A stretch of DNA of 52,000 nucleotides, taken from positions 1,739,001 through 1,791,000 of the forward strand of contig WPIO01000021.1 in assembly GCA_009760855.2 (NCBI GenBank). Direction: 5' to 3'. The position numbers and the translations under genes were made by a program. The notes beneath the pieces were generated by a model, which saw nothing but the letters and a program-made list of their open reading frames with translations, was not told the origin of the DNA and made no database searches. Source of the stretch: Cristatella mucedo (taxonomy: Eukaryota; Bryozoa; Phylactolaemata; Cristatellidae). Below are positions 1 to 11,739 of this stretch, in pieces. Within the stretch, counting starts at the first letter, position 1. Every line of letters begins with the position of its first letter.

Positions 1-388
1 GGCGATTACTGGATCGTCGCCAAGAGAGCCGATCACCGGCAGCTCTTTGTGCTCGTCAATCAGAAAAACGCCAACCTTACCGAAGTCAGCGGTAAGGGAC
101 TTTCGGCGCCCATTTGATGGCCGTCAGCTGTCATACCCAGTGCACCATGCTCGCCCTGAGATATCTGTTGGTTTGTTAGCAGGCGTGATTGCATGCCCAC
201 GTTGTCCTTGCTGCAGTTGTATCTGACCATCATTTGAGATGGTTGCCAGCAACTCATTTACCTGTGTTTGTGATGCAGTGTGCCAGCTACCTGAAGAGCA
301 TTATAAAAGCGCTCTAGTCCACACATGCCCTCGAATAGCCGTGAATGTGTGGGATTTACTTTCTAGCATCATTGCCTCTGACAAATGA
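1..388 (+). CDS. Lipocalin-like protein, last two coding exons (5' part outside window)
   Basis: Exon 1..91 (continues from the left of the window) reads open from base 1 and gives 30 residues beginning GDYWIVAKRADHRQLFVLVN; it ends at a good donor, G|GTAAGG. The acceptor TTTGTGATGCAG precedes 279. Joining phase 1 to phase 1 gives 36 more codons ending in TGA at 386-388. The YWIVA...D...LFVL stretch resembles the late beta-strands of ApoD/Blc-type lipocalins, in which a YW[VI]-A-x-D-x-x-Y-x-x-LV pattern is followed by an LPEE-x-Y helix. Here residues 34-39 read LPEEHY and are followed by a short amphipathic segment, as in that family. Lipocalins are small secreted or membrane-anchored carriers of hydrophobic ligands. 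Seen: the splice signals, the open frame and the motif. Inferred: family membership, because only 66 C-terminal residues are visible. No poly(A) signal was evident downstream. Confidence 0.52.
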
Positions 389-1057
389 CAAATGAGATGA
401 GGGCTTCATTAGGTCAAAATGGAGTGGAAACCCGAGGATGTTGATCGAAGCTCAAGCACATTATGTATGAACCTTTCATAAATCTGTCACAGTCTGCAAA
501 ATGCTGTTGATGCACTGTGATAACCCTGCCGAGCGAAGGTCTGGGACTGCTAGCTGTATTGAAACTTTAAAATCTGGCCGTGTTAAGATGGTAAAACTCT
601 ATTGGCTTTCAGCTTGAACAGCTGCAAAGCGATGTGATTGAAATACAGAGCTTTAAGGAACTCCAATTTTGTTTTAGATCACTAATGTACTTTGATTCGA
701 ATGTTGGCAAGCGTCCAAGGCAGCTGGGTAGCTCATCTGCCATTGCACTACTTTCTTAGATCATGCCAGTGCTAAAATGGGTGCCCAATATATGAGATCT
801 GTACTTAATCCCCCTGTCATATTTGCCCAAATGTGACAGACTGCAGTCCACAAGCACTTTGGCTGTGATTGGCAGCTGCGATTTATGGCTGAGGCATTTC
901 CTACGAATCACTTTGCTGACCTTGGTAGCTTTCACAAATTTGGAGTGTAATTAGCTAGTAAGGTGGCAGCCACAAGCTTCTGTTCCTGCTGTTGCAGTAA
1001 TGGCCATCCAGCTAAACTGCTGGCTGACAGCACTCTCTAAACGACACCTGGTCAACC
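389..1057. other. Intergenic stretch, nothing recognised
   Basis: Short open frames only, no convincing splice-bounded exon and no repeat shared with the rest of the window. It may include the 3' UTR of the lipocalin-like gene. Confidence 0.4.
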
Positions 1058-1184
1058 TAGTAAGGTCATTGCATTGTTTGTACAATATCTTACTGGTCCC
1101 AAGTGATGTTAAAGACACCCCCTGGTCTGCTAGGGTTGGATTGCATGAGAATGACACGGTCGCCATACTACTACAATCAATCTG
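1056..1184 (+). repeat. Direct repeat R115, copy 1
   Basis: About 115 bp starting CCTAGTAAGGTCATTGCATT and ending with GCATGAGAATGACAC plus a short CTA-rich tail. It is repeated with scattered differences at 2109-2230. The simple-sequence tail suggests the 3' end of a retroelement. The two copies bracket a family A LINE fragment. Confidence 0.6.
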
Positions 1185-1185
1185 T

Positions 1186-2108
1186 CAACCAAGTGTAATT
1201 CAGAAATTGGAAAGACTGACACTCAAAATTGGCTCTGCCAGCACATCTCCTGTTGAATCAGCTCGAAATCTAGGTGTCATGTTCCAAAGTGACCTCTCGT
1301 TAGACGACCACATCAGCTCCACAATCAAGTCTGCCTACTTTCAGCTACATAACCTTGCTAGAATTCGGGCTTGTTTAGGATTCCACGTCTAAATTGGTCC
1401 ATGCATTTGTGACATCCCGTCTTGACTTCTGTAACTCACTGCTTGCTGGCCTACCGGCATGTGCAATCAGGCGCTTAAGCTGGTGCAAAACTCTGCAGCT
1501 AGGCTTGTCATTCGTGAGCATTGCAGTTGCCACACCACACCACTTCTCGCCAACCTGCACTGGCTACCGGTCAAGTAACGCATCGACTTCAAGGTTGTGT
1601 CACTCACTTTTAAGTCCCTTCATTCTTTGGCTCCAGCCTACCTATCAGATTTACTCCCCACCAGGCCAAGCATCGTACCTCCCACTTTTAGGAACTGTTT
1701 ACCAGTACCTCGTACAAACCTTAAATCCTTCGGAGACCATACATGTAGTTCGTATGCTCCCAAAGCCTGTAACTCACTCTCGACTTGCATCACGACATCT
1801 CCAGGACTTGACCAACCTGGACTTGACCACATTTAAAAAGAAATTTAAAATGCACCTATTTATGACAGCATTTAGTGGATCCCCGTGATTCGTCCTTTAT
1901 GTGCTTATGCATGCTGACACTGTGTATGCTGCCACTGTGCATGCTGCCACTAACCAAGCTTGCATGCTGACCCTGTTTATCCGTTGTTTATCAAGCATGA
2001 TACCACTCACCATTTGATCGTGCTTCCTTTGCAGCAAATGTAAAGCACCCAGAAAGAGATTGAGTTCTCTGAGGGTGTTTTATCAAGTGTATTATTGTTA
2101 TTATTATT
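1186..2108 (+). mobile_element. LINE family A fragment (CR1/L2-type), ORF2 C-terminus and 3' tail
   Basis: Translation in shifting frames gives the post-RT part of a CR1/L2-type ORF2: an ARNLGVMFQSDLSLDDHI segment, then [20 protein letters not shown] at about 1394, then a degenerate HITPLL..LHWLPV region, then a segment resembling SGSP-stop at 1888. The 3' UTR follows, with an AAAGAGATTGAGTTCTCT hairpin-like block (about 2055) and a TTATTATTATTA tail at 2092-2108. There are at least two frameshifts, so the copy is dead. The RT core and endonuclease are missing by 5' truncation. Confidence 0.85.
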
Positions 2109-2230
2109 AACCTAGTGAGGTCATCACATTGTTTGTATAATATCATACTGGTCCCGACTGATGTAAAAGACACCCGTCCCTGCCTGCTAGCGTTGCATTG
2201 CATGAGAATGACACAGGCACCCTACTACTA
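2109..2230 (+). repeat. Direct repeat R115, copy 2
   Basis: Second copy of the 115-bp repeat, starting directly after the TTA tail of the preceding LINE and ending in CCCTACTACTACT. Confidence 0.6.
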
Positions 2231-3776
2231 CTGTCATGGTTATGTTGCTGTCTTCCCTGCAGTCCGGCTGTGAAACTTAAAATCCTTATGCTATTTGACA
2301 TAATTATTTTTCAGAAGAGGTTAATAAGTTGTGTTCGGCGATTTTCACCAATATGTTCTTCACAGACTGATGATGTCATGAATCTTTGAGCAGTGACATC
2401 CAGTGAAAGGTTCAACACCGGTAACTTGCTGCCTGTGGCATGGAAGATAGTCATCGCGCTGAGCACTTCATCACCTGCTTTGTCTCCCTCGACACTTTAA
2501 CGGAGGTTTGGTACACGTATGCAGAAATGAGCATCCGATGTGGTGTAGATCTCTCCTCGGGATAGGCTGCTGGCTATGTTGAGCAGGGGCCAGTCAGTGC
2601 TGGAATACTGGTATACTTTCGAAGGCACGGCCGACTGCCTATTGATCGACCACTCCAGACTCGTAATGGTGGAGCTGCAGGAGACGGCAGGCGGCACACC
2701 CTGAGTCGGTTCGACGGCTGTTGCTGCCATCTCTAAATCTCGGCAACTGGCTGGACTTTCTGTTGACTGATCGAAGCCTAGTTTTCCTCTAGTCTCACTG
2801 CCGGACCGCTGCTATCGCTCACTTCCCTGTGGATCATTGAGTGATGGTCCTGCTTAATGATTGAGCGATAAGAAATAGGAAATTTTAATGTTGTTTTTAT
2901 GTGTCATGTACAAGCAGTAAATCTTGACGTGGACAGAAATCGAGCCTTATCTCAGTTGCACCGTAGGCTAGATGGAGATGCAGGAATCTTTGCTTGCTTG
3001 AATGAGTCGATCCAACCCATTTGTGTGTGCGCGAGTGCTTTCTTGAATGGTGCCTCTTGGCATATAATGTTTTGTCGGTATAGGACTTGTGTTGAAACCT
3101 TCCATGCCCCTCTAAGGTGTAAGGTCTGCTGACCAGAGTGCACTGTTGGTATTCTGGCTACTTACCTGCTTCGTGTGTGCCACCATGTAATTCATTAATG
3201 CCTAGCAGATGAAGTCCGGATATGCCATTGATAATACTTGCTTTAACATCATATGCTGCACTGAGCTTGCTTAGGCTATGTGCTCTGCGAGTATGCATTT
3301 TGTTGGCCATGTCATGCCTAGGGGTAGTGTTGTATATGGTCGTGGAACTAAAATACCTTCAACTAGGATTTTGGTACTAGCTTATGCTGCATTAGTTAAA
3401 TGTCTCCCACTGACAACATTGTTGGGCAATTGTCCTCTTGAAATATGATCGCTGTTCTAAATACGGCATGAACCCAACTAGTATTGAGTCAAGGATGGAG
3501 CAAAACCTTGACTTGGTCAGAAGCAGCCAATCGTAGAAATGTGAAGGGACTTGTCAGGTGGGTTGAGCCCGACATGCTCCTTTAGGTTAGCCCCCCCATG
3601 GGGGCAGAGCCCATGGCACCCTTTCTTACACCCATTCAGCATGATATTTCTCTAAAGCTGCGTGTACACGGTCTGTTTTGCTTCTGTCCTGGTTGTTTGT
3701 GTCGTCATTCTTGCAGGAAGCTTATACGGTCAGTTTACCATTGCTTTAGTTTTGGAGGTTCAAAGTGACCCTCCCG
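2231..3776. other. Unassigned stretch with a locally low stop density
   Basis: No exon could be defended. Between about 2448 and 2712 several frames on both strands are open at once, which suggests base composition rather than coding. A short run of C and G occurs at 3592-3603. No mobile-element signature was recognised. Confidence 0.35.
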
Positions 3777-4360
3777 TGATGTAATGTATCTCCATCTGTA
3801 ACTCCACAAAGCCACGAAGACTATACGGGTGTTACACAGAAGAGTCTTGTGTAGCACACTCAAAGCTAAGCAGCTTTCGGTACGCATTCGGTAGCCAACA
3901 GACTGCATCTTATGCAGCAACGAGAAGTGAGAGGCTCAGCTGAGTCAGGAGAGCAGATGAGGTAGTTAGTAGCATGGAAGTAGCAGCTGCTCAGGATGGC
4001 TTGAAAGGATGTTCCCCAGTCGGCAGTAGGAGAGTAGTTGTTGCTTAAGAATTGCGGAAATGAGGTCCAGCCTGGGACCTGCAGAGCTAAAGCTTCTGTC
4101 GCCAACGGTCTTAAAGCAGAGGAATGGAACACTTAATGTATTGTATATACAGGGCCTTGGGGCACGAGGAGGCTGCAACTGGCACTGCAGTTCAGCTAGG
4201 CACGAAGGAGCCAAGCCGTGGCTGGCCTTGTGGGTCAGCATACGAACTTTGCTCTGTATCTACTGATCAATCGGCAGTCATCCAAGCTCTTTTAGCAAAG
4301 GACTCACAAGGTCAAAACTCGGGGATTTTTTGTGAACCAGCATTGCAGCCACCACCAGCT
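3777..4360 (-). mobile_element. LINE family B fragment, 3' end
   Basis: Minus-strand translation matches the C-terminal part of the family B element at 19.0-19.55 kb: a THKA-HGLAPS-LAEL segment, then FKTVGDRSFSSA. It ends in a 3' UTR with CTCCACAAAG and an ATTACAT-type tail at 3777-3790. Homology to the 19-kb copy can be followed back to about 4360. Frames are broken. Confidence 0.8.
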
Positions 4361-5696
4361 GCAATGGCTTAGTGATTTTTTTGGTTACCCAGCCAAAAGG
4401 GAATTACAAGAATCTAGTCGAGACAAAACAAAAGAGCTCATTCATCTTTTTTCAGAGCCACCGTGAAAGGCAGTTCCTAATCTTAGTTAGGGATCGGACG
4501 TGACGGCTAGTTGTGGAGGCAGTCTTCTAATGAAGCTTCCAAAATGTAGGCAGCTGTCGAAGACGATACTCATGTTCCAAGCACAAGCTGATGGTCGCAC
4601 AAGAGCATCGCCTATTGGAAGGGCAAAGCCTTGCCTTAGGCTTAGGGTGTCCTATGAGTAACAGTTTTTGTATGCACCTCCCGGTGAATGTAAGCCTTCC
4701 ACAATTGCCTTATCCGCCTGCTGCCTCGTGACATGCGTAATCTTTACAGAAAGAGCACTTGGCGTCCCATTAGCAGGCTCTCGTGGAACGCAATTGATTA
4801 TTTTGTTTTTCATGTCATTCGCCGTGCTTTTCAAAGCACTGAAGTAGGCGTGCCCTTAACGGTGCCCTTGATTGGTCGAGTGTATCATCTTGCTTCAGTC
4901 TTGGCCACGAAGTAGAACCGTGTTCAGCTTCTTAGTCTTTATATAGTCTTTAAATGTCTTGGACCGCCCACTCTCTTGTTGACTCGTGCACCAAATACTA
5001 AGCAAGATTTAAGCCGGACAAAAGCAAGACTAAACGCAGCTTTAGGCATGTCGAAAGCTATCCCAGCTGCTAGTGTGATTACTTTGAGAAATACTCACGA
5101 TACTCTCCGTCGACCACTGGAATTATTTAATTCTCCCGCTAGCTGACTCATTTCACTGTAACTGATTTGTAGGTACATATAGCGCATGGCGTATGCAGGT
5201 TTATTTAAAAGCCCTTTTGATGTTAGTGAGATTTTGAAGGTCGTTTTAGGGCACTGCCAGGTGGAGCTTACAGCCAGACCTTGGTGCATCCTACCTGTAT
5301 GTTAAAACCAAAGCTACCTCTGATCACGTTCGTTGATCGCCATTGTAAGAACTTGGTTTTCTATAGCTGAGTGGTTTTCTCTATATAATGATAGATCGAT
5401 GGGTTTTTAACAGAATTCGCCTAGTTGCACAGTCCTCGTTGCCGTAAGCAAGGTTTTTTGACAGAGCAGCTAATGTCATCAGTTAGTGGCAACATGGCTG
5501 ATCATAGTTAAGGCAGGGCAGTAGGCAGAGTAGTGGCCTCTCTGTAATTCATACAAGCTGGGAGCAAAGCACTGTCGCACTTTAGACCAAGCATCGACTG
5601 CCAAGTGTTTTTCTGAGACATACTTATATAAGGGAGAATGAGTGACGATTTTACTTCATTGATGCCAGGCATCAATGGCCAACGCGAGTGTCCAAG
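4361..5696. other. Intergenic, no confident feature
   Basis: Only short open frames. A 60-codon minus-strand frame at 4652-4834 has protein-like composition but neither a recognisable family nor good splice borders. Confidence 0.35.
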
Positions 5697-6112
5697 TAAT
5701 AATAATAATAATAATATTGCACTTGATAAAGCGCCCTCAGAGAACTTAATCTCTTTCTAGGCGCTTTACATTTGCTGCAAAGTGATACGCAATAGAATAG
5801 TAAGTAAAATCATGCTTGAAAAACAAACAAAATGAATAACATGGTTAGGGGTTACATGCACTGGGTCAGCATGCAAATGTGGTTAGTGGCAGCATGAACA
5901 GTGTCAGCACGCATAAGCACATCGAGGACGAATCACAAGGACCCACTAAATGCTGTCCTAAATAGGTATGTTTTTAAGTTTCTTTTAAATGTGGTCAGGT
6001 CAGGGGATGTTCTGATGCAGGTCGGGAGGGAGTTCCAGGCTGTGGGAGCATATGAGCTAAATGCACGGTCTCCAAAGGATTTAAGGTTTGTACGAGGTAT
6101 TTCTAGCCAGCT
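5697..6112 (-). mobile_element. LINE family A fragment, 3' end, young copy
   Basis: Begins on the plus strand with an AAT-repeat (the LINE tail in reverse), then GCACTTGATAAAGCGCCCTC and the AGAGAACTTAATCTCTTTCT block, then about 200 bp that appears identical to the 3' coding end of the 41.5-42.3 kb copy. It stops abruptly at GGTATTTCTAG. This is a 5'-truncated, fairly recent insertion. Confidence 0.85.
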
Positions 6113-7214
6113 CCTTAATCAAATACGAACGCTTATATGCATGCTCACGGGTGAGAATACATATACACGGTCTTTTGACCGAATGCCTATTCATCAGGTT
6201 GTTATTTCCTCCCTTAAGGCCATGTTGACCTCTCGGGCTGCCAGTTTTTAAGCTGAAAGAAGCTTATGCTAAAGCTTGTGATACTCATTTTTTGGGTGAA
6301 AGTGGTGAGCTTGCCAATTTAACTTTTGTCGTGCCCTGTCACCTCGGAAGCACCTAAATGCTAGCTGTAGGAGTCAGTCAAATGCTTTTTTCGAAGTCAC
6401 TATCGAACTGCTTACTTTTATATTCCAACTCAGCCATAATCCTCACACTAACATTACAGGCATGGTCACGTGATCCCATGTTGATCTCATGACTGCGTTT
6501 AAAGCCACTTGACTTAAGAGTATTTTGTATGCTAAAAATGTAAATGGAAGGTGATTTGACTAAATTGGTAGCCGAATTTCTATTTCTTTAGCTTAACCCG
6601 TTGACTTTCGTAGCAGAAGAAAATACGTGCAGGGAGGGGTATTTCTTGTCAATCTCATGAAGTGAGCCCTGTCACCGACGTCGAAAGCAATGTAAGAAGA
6701 AAACTTTGGCCGTAGAAACTAAGGACATGACAGAACCAGTCTCCTTAGGCCTCTTGGCAGTGATGCAGTCCTCTCAAAACATGTAGGGCAATGACCGTTG
6801 TCGAGAAGAAGCCAATTGGGTCCCTTGGGGTATTCGATAGAGGAAACCGTATGCATCATGCCCCCAATCTAACCTTAGCTCTGGCTATCCGAAATAATAG
6901 TGAGAATGATTATGGCATGCCACTGGTAGTACTTAGAGCTACTAAAAGATACCTGTGTCTATCGGCCGCTGGGACTTTGTTTTAGCACTTAGTCTGGTTG
7001 GAGATCACCACAGTCCGTATGTAGGGCTTGGTGCTCCTGCAAAGTTGAGCTACTTGTAAAGCTACGGACTTATCGGATGTTTCGTTGTGATGCTTCTCAT
7101 TTAGAAGGTCCGATGTGGCCCAGCGGCGTTCCTATGGGAATCTTTGACAAGGCGAGAAATCTGTTTCCCAAGTAGGCACTACCGATTGTGTACGGTGGCT
7201 ATTGAGAAGCAGCC
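6113..7214. other. Intergenic, nothing recognised
   Basis: No splice-bounded exon, RNA gene or repeat could be supported. Confidence 0.35.
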
Positions 7215-7362
7215 GTATAATTCAATTGTATAGTGCCCCAAGAGAACTTAATCTCTATTCAGGAGCTTCACATATGCCTCGGGGCTCGAGCCCACGACCT
7301 CAGCCAGACCTTGGTCGGGGTGAGCACCTTCACCGCTGGACCAAACCAGCTAGGCCATTATC
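7215..7362 (-). mobile_element. tRNA-derived SINE, family 1
   Basis: Reading the minus strand: a tRNA-like head with an A-box-like TGGTCCAGCGGTGAAGGTGC and the B-box GGGCTCGAGCCCC, then CATATGTGAAG, then CTGAATAGAGATTAAGTTCT and an AT-rich end. The last block resembles the 3' end of LINE family A. This is one of the cleanest of about nine copies in the window. Confidence 0.8.
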
Positions 7363-8475
7363 ACAGAAAGGATCAGTTTTACGAGATCAGCCCAGGCAGC
7401 TTGTAGGCCGTAGTTAGAATTTTGACTCGCAACCCTCATGCATTAACGTTTAAGTGTAGATAATTTGTTGTACTTAAAGATTAGCCCGGATGTCAATATT
7501 GAAAACAACAAGAATTTTCTTTAGCCGCTCTGCTAACACAAGTAGCATGCTTCGTGCTAGGAAGTTGATATAATTCATAAACCAGCCGTAGCAGCATGTA
7601 GCCACTAATTCTGGAATCGGAGCGCCTATTTAGACTAGCCTTGAAAGGAATGGCCAGCGAGAGCTCTCGAAAGCGTACGTTTTATCAAAACGAGAATAAA
7701 TAGCGAGCACTTCATTACGATCGCATTTACTGCATCGATGACGTACTAATTCATGGACCACTGCCACTTTATTCAGGGCAGCTATTAGCGGAATTTAGGC
7801 TGTCATATTTCAAGATGAAATTTAGTCAACATCCAAGAGCCAATGCCTACTATAAAGCACTCATAGCATCCGAAGTCTTTACATATAAGGGCTATTCCGG
7901 TGGCGCAGTTTATAGCATCACCAACTATGCAAAGTAACGGATATCAATTTAATTTTTGTGCTTAAGTACAGAGTGTGTTTTCTCAATCACCAAAGCGAAA
8001 ATTAAACAGCAAATAGCTTTTGTTATGCAAAACCCGGAACCTCAAATTGGTATGTCAATACCAAGGACATGTCTTGCTCACTTCAAGCCGTGATGATAGC
8101 CGTTGGGCTGTTGTGCCGCCCCATTAATAAGGCTGTTGAATCGGCTAACCTTACCTTTTTTATTAGTATAACAAAAAAATTATCAGTAACTATGTTTGGG
8201 CTTCTTAAAGAAAGTGATTTGCAGTATAACAGAAAACATGGACTTATTTCTCCCTTTCGTGAGTCATTCTCTTATGACTGCACAGTAAGTACACGTCAGT
8301 CGTTATTTATTATATTTTATTTCAGACTAAATGTGAACCAAAAGATGCAAATTTGTAAGTTTTCCCATCGTAAATAACCTAATTTTTAAGTCAATCACTA
8401 CCATAGTCACAAATGCAAAGTTTGAAGGAATAATAGCCATTTACAATTTTTTCTGAGGTATGAACAGTTGAGAAT
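7363..8475. other. Intergenic, nothing recognised
   Basis: AT-rich, with only short open frames (the longest is 102 codons, + strand, at 8069) and no recognisable domain. Confidence 0.35.
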
Positions 8476-8484
8476 AACATGTGC

Positions 8485-8560
8485 TACAGGGGCAACAGTG
8501 CGTTACGACGCGCGTTATGGACATGGAGGTCCGGGGTGCGATTCCTGCAGGAAGTATCAG
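8485..8560 (+). mobile_element. Possible tRNA-derived SINE head
   Basis: Contains a B-box-like GGGGTGCGATTCCTGC preceded by a GC-rich tRNA-like segment. A canonical cloverleaf could not be drawn, so it is more likely a SINE than a tRNA gene. No partner copy is seen in the window. Confidence 0.3.
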
Positions 8561-8849
8561 ATCCGCTCAACCATCTCTGAACGTACCGCGAAACCTTCGA
8601 AGCGCTTGGGCAAGGGAGTGCTTTGAAAGGTGAGGGTCTTCAGTCCCCCTTATGCCGGGCGGCACGCGACAGAAAGAGCTCGGCTCACAACAGCTCGACC
8701 TTGGTTAGGTAAAGGTTCGATCCCCTTAAAAGGTATGGCAATGGCACGGCACTTGCGATCCGAAGATAATTTCAGGAGTTCTCAAAGCAAAATTGTGTTA
8801 CCCTGCTTTGCCGTAACGAATTATTGCCTGTGTTAATGCATGGCAGCAC

Positions 8850-8855
8850 AAATAA
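8850..8855 (+). promoter_or_regulatory. Possible poly(A) signal AATAAA
   Basis: ACAAATAAAGTC is followed by a T-rich element. No upstream gene has been defined, so its use is unproven. Confidence 0.2.
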
Positions 8856-9474
8856 AGTCTTTTTGAGCTGAATTAAATAGACAGCAGATTCACCGATTGG
8901 GAAGTGACAAATGGTCTGGTGGGCTCCCGCTATACCAGCAATACCCCTGTGAAATGTTGTACGATGACAGACCTAGGTGGATTCCAGCAGTGATGGGGCT
9001 CAGCTCGAATAGATATGAGCATCGAATGATGTAGGCATCAACATCGGCTATAAGGCATGACTTCGAACTAGCCTAATGCGACGACTGCGATCGACCCTCA
9101 TTTTGAGGCACTTGAAGTAAATAGCTCAGTCTGAACGGTATTTTTCTCTAGGAACGGGCTGCGTGTGGTTATGATAACAAACAGGTCAGGTCATCGTCAA
9201 AACTGATACCACTGTTCTCGGATACAATGTTGGGAGTGCGCTAGTCAAGAGCGGTAAAAGAATCCGCTGGAAAGTAACTCATAAGCACGTGCACTGAGTG
9301 TCTTATTTCTTTTGCTACACTGTAATGGCCGCTTTTGTGTTCAGTCACAGCATTTTGAAACTGGCCACACCGTGTGCAAGCAGCCAACGGCTACGCATCC
9401 ATCGCAAAGCAGGTTTGTACTAGCTTGAATCTGTTTAAAATCGCTGGAAATTCCAGCGTTGCTAGGAAATGCAG

Positions 9475-9600
9475 GCCTGAGCGTCCTCCGGCAAAGCTGG
9501 CGCTCGCGAACCACTGCTTGACAGGGGCTCGAACACTCGACCTCGTTCATGAAGTACTCGCACCTTACCTCCAGCATCTCCCCTTGGTTGACCTTGTAAT
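9475..9600 (-). mobile_element. Possible tRNA-derived SINE head
   Basis: The minus strand reads GGAGGTAAGGTGCGAG (A-box-like) and then, at normal spacing, GAGGTCGAGTGTTCGAGCCC (B-box). The layout is like SINE family 1, but the tail is different. Confidence 0.4.
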
Positions 9601-10510
9601 AACTGAGCAGCTCGATGAGCTTTGGCAGCTCAACGTTACCAGGCTTCCTCTTCTGTCTCTTCAGTACATAGCGTTTTACCGATGCGACGCTTCCGTTAAG
9701 TGGCGGAAGTGCGACGCTGAGTGCTTTTCTCCGCTGTTTGCTTTTCTCTTTGTTGTCTGAAACATTTATGCGTATATTCTGCTCGCTTTGCTCTCTTTTT
9801 TGTTCCGACTCCATTGCTATGAAATACTCACCAGTCCTCAATGGCGGGCGGAAACCGAATGTTTTATGTGGAAATTGGTTATCCTTTGAAACTCCTCGGA
9901 CTCATTGAAGCTTATAATCTTTCCAATGTACCCGTCAGGCTAGTATTGCCTGGAGCTCAGGTTCTTCGAAGGCCTAGATTAGTTATATATAAGTAGATTT
10001 TCTTATGAATTTTCTTTGCAACTTCCATTTACGATTTGATTTATGTACTCACATGCACAAACATTTGTAGAGTTTTATATATTACAAACATGTTTTGACA
10101 TTGCTTTTGAGTTCTGGATGTAGGGTTCAGGATTTGGGGTTTGAGATGTGCTGATTGTGTAGAGTTTTTAATGTTCTCGTTTTAGTATTTAGGTTTATAT
10201 GAGCGACTATTTGAGGAACGCCGAAACAATTATTAATGGTATAGTATTTGGAAGACCAATGGAACGATCAGACAGTTGACCGCCATTGATGCATTTCTCA
10301 CGATTGACGAATGGTCCATCCGTAAGTGGTGGCCCCTCAGCATCGTGTGCTACGTTACCATGTAAGGCCGTGAGACTTGAAAGAGAGACGTCTCAGTATG
10401 AGATTGCTCTCACAATTATTTCAAAAAACGGTCAGGAATTTTGTAGTCACGGCTACATAAAAATATAATACTGAGCTGACTTATTTCTTAGGCTGGTCTC
10501 AGTGACAAGG
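9601..10510. other. Intergenic; one long overlapping open frame, no firm gene
   Basis: The minus strand has a frame from ATG at 9814 that is rich in Lys, Glu and Gln, and a plus-strand frame overlaps it. The only splice-like end lies inside a tRNA-like repeat, so no gene is called. Confidence 0.35.
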
Positions 10511-10780
10511 TGTTGCGTTCGCCCGCTGCTGATTTTGCAATTAGCCAAGCGTCCGGCCACTAATGTATGCCCCACCCGCAGCCTGTGGCTAGGCAGAAGC
10601 GTCTGGCCTTTTATATAGGGGATATTGCCCGCTGCAGCTACATTTCCCCAACTTCGGCGATTCAGCGAGCTCTTATATACTGTATGTACGCCAGAGAGCA
10701 ATAAACAAAGAGTCTCTCTTATCGCTCACGTCCGCGAGACTCCTTAGATCTGCCGCCGCCGGAGCCACAGTAACATAACA
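10511..10780 (+). mobile_element. Probable solo LTR
   Basis: Starts TGTTGCG and ends ATAACA. Near its 3' end it has the usual LTR promoter/terminator order: TTATATAC (TATA box, about 10673), then AATAAA at 10700-10705. No internal retroviral-type coding region flanks it. A target-site duplication was not clear, so the exact borders are uncertain. Confidence 0.45.
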
Positions 10781-11005
10781 AATGCACAAACACCACAGCT
10801 GGCTTTAGCAAACGTACGTTCTCCAGTCGTTCACAGTGAATCAGCACACAACCCCTTCGCCCTACGTCAAAGTTAGGTCCCCCTTTATCTCATTGGTGCA
10901 CTCGCTCCGCTCCTACTTCCCAGAAACAGCAGCGAACCCAAAACCACATCAAAGGCGGTTTAACTCAATGCAGCAGAGTGCTCGCTTGTGCCCAAAATAC
11001 ATAGC

Positions 11006-11106
11006 TGACATGCTTCCTTTCCATCAAATGTAAATTGCCTTGAAAGAGATTCAGTTTGCTTAGGGCGGTAAATACATGCTTACTGTTATTGTTAGTGTTA
11101 CTAAAC
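11006..11106 (+). mobile_element. LINE family A 3' tail fragment, degenerate
   Basis: Shows ATCAAATGTAAATTGCCTTG then AAAGAGATTCAG and a TTATTGTTA-type tail, which match the diverged 3' UTR of family A. Confidence 0.6.
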
Positions 11107-11739
11107 CTTATTTATTACACGTTTGGGAAAGCTGCTAACAATGAAAGCATAAGCGAAACAAGTCATGACGCCGAGTGCCACTTGTGCTTAAAGCTCCCGT
11201 ATAGAATTGATCGGCTTAAAGTAAGAGACATGGACTGTTTTTCAGTTTGAAGTTCTATGCTAGATTTCGGAAACTAATTGAACAGTTTTGTTTCGTATTA
11301 AATAATATTCAAAGAAAATAGCCTAGCGGCCAGCTTGAATATCTTAAAAAAAGAGTGCGGGAGCTGAGCGAGGATTCGAAATTGATTTGACCTAGAAGCC
11401 AATTTAAATGGCACTCGAAGAGTCGAGTTGTGGCCCCTTCTAAGAGCCCTTACCACGTCCCTGCTGCTGGCCACATGATTTGCCGTCCAATAGACTCTTA
11501 ACATTGACGGTGGTTTGCTGGTATGGTGCTGCACTCGGAGCGTGACCTAGTGCTAAAAAAAGCCTCCACCACGCCCCGCAAGGTCTGCACTTGGCGGCTT
11601 CGCCCGAAACTGATGACGTGCAAATTAGCAAATTACCTTTTGGGATGTAACTCCAAAGGTAAGGACCCCATGGACAAAGCTTCTGTCGTCACGAGTTCTT
11701 CTGTAAGTGAAGGAATTGAACCGATAATTTATAGCCATG

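Noticed and set aside
2448-2730. Overlapping open frames resembling an exon on either strand
   Set aside because: Three frames are open together and none has convincing splice borders or homology.
4652-4834. 60-codon minus-strand frame with protein-like composition
   Set aside because: It could be a remnant of a retrotransposon ORF1, but no family motif is visible.
9569-9814. Minus-strand 82-codon exon candidate starting at a good ATG and ending at GAG|GTAAGG
   Set aside because: The apparent donor lies within a tRNA-like A-box/B-box pair typical of SINEs, no following exon was found, and no domain is recognised. It remains possible but unsupported.
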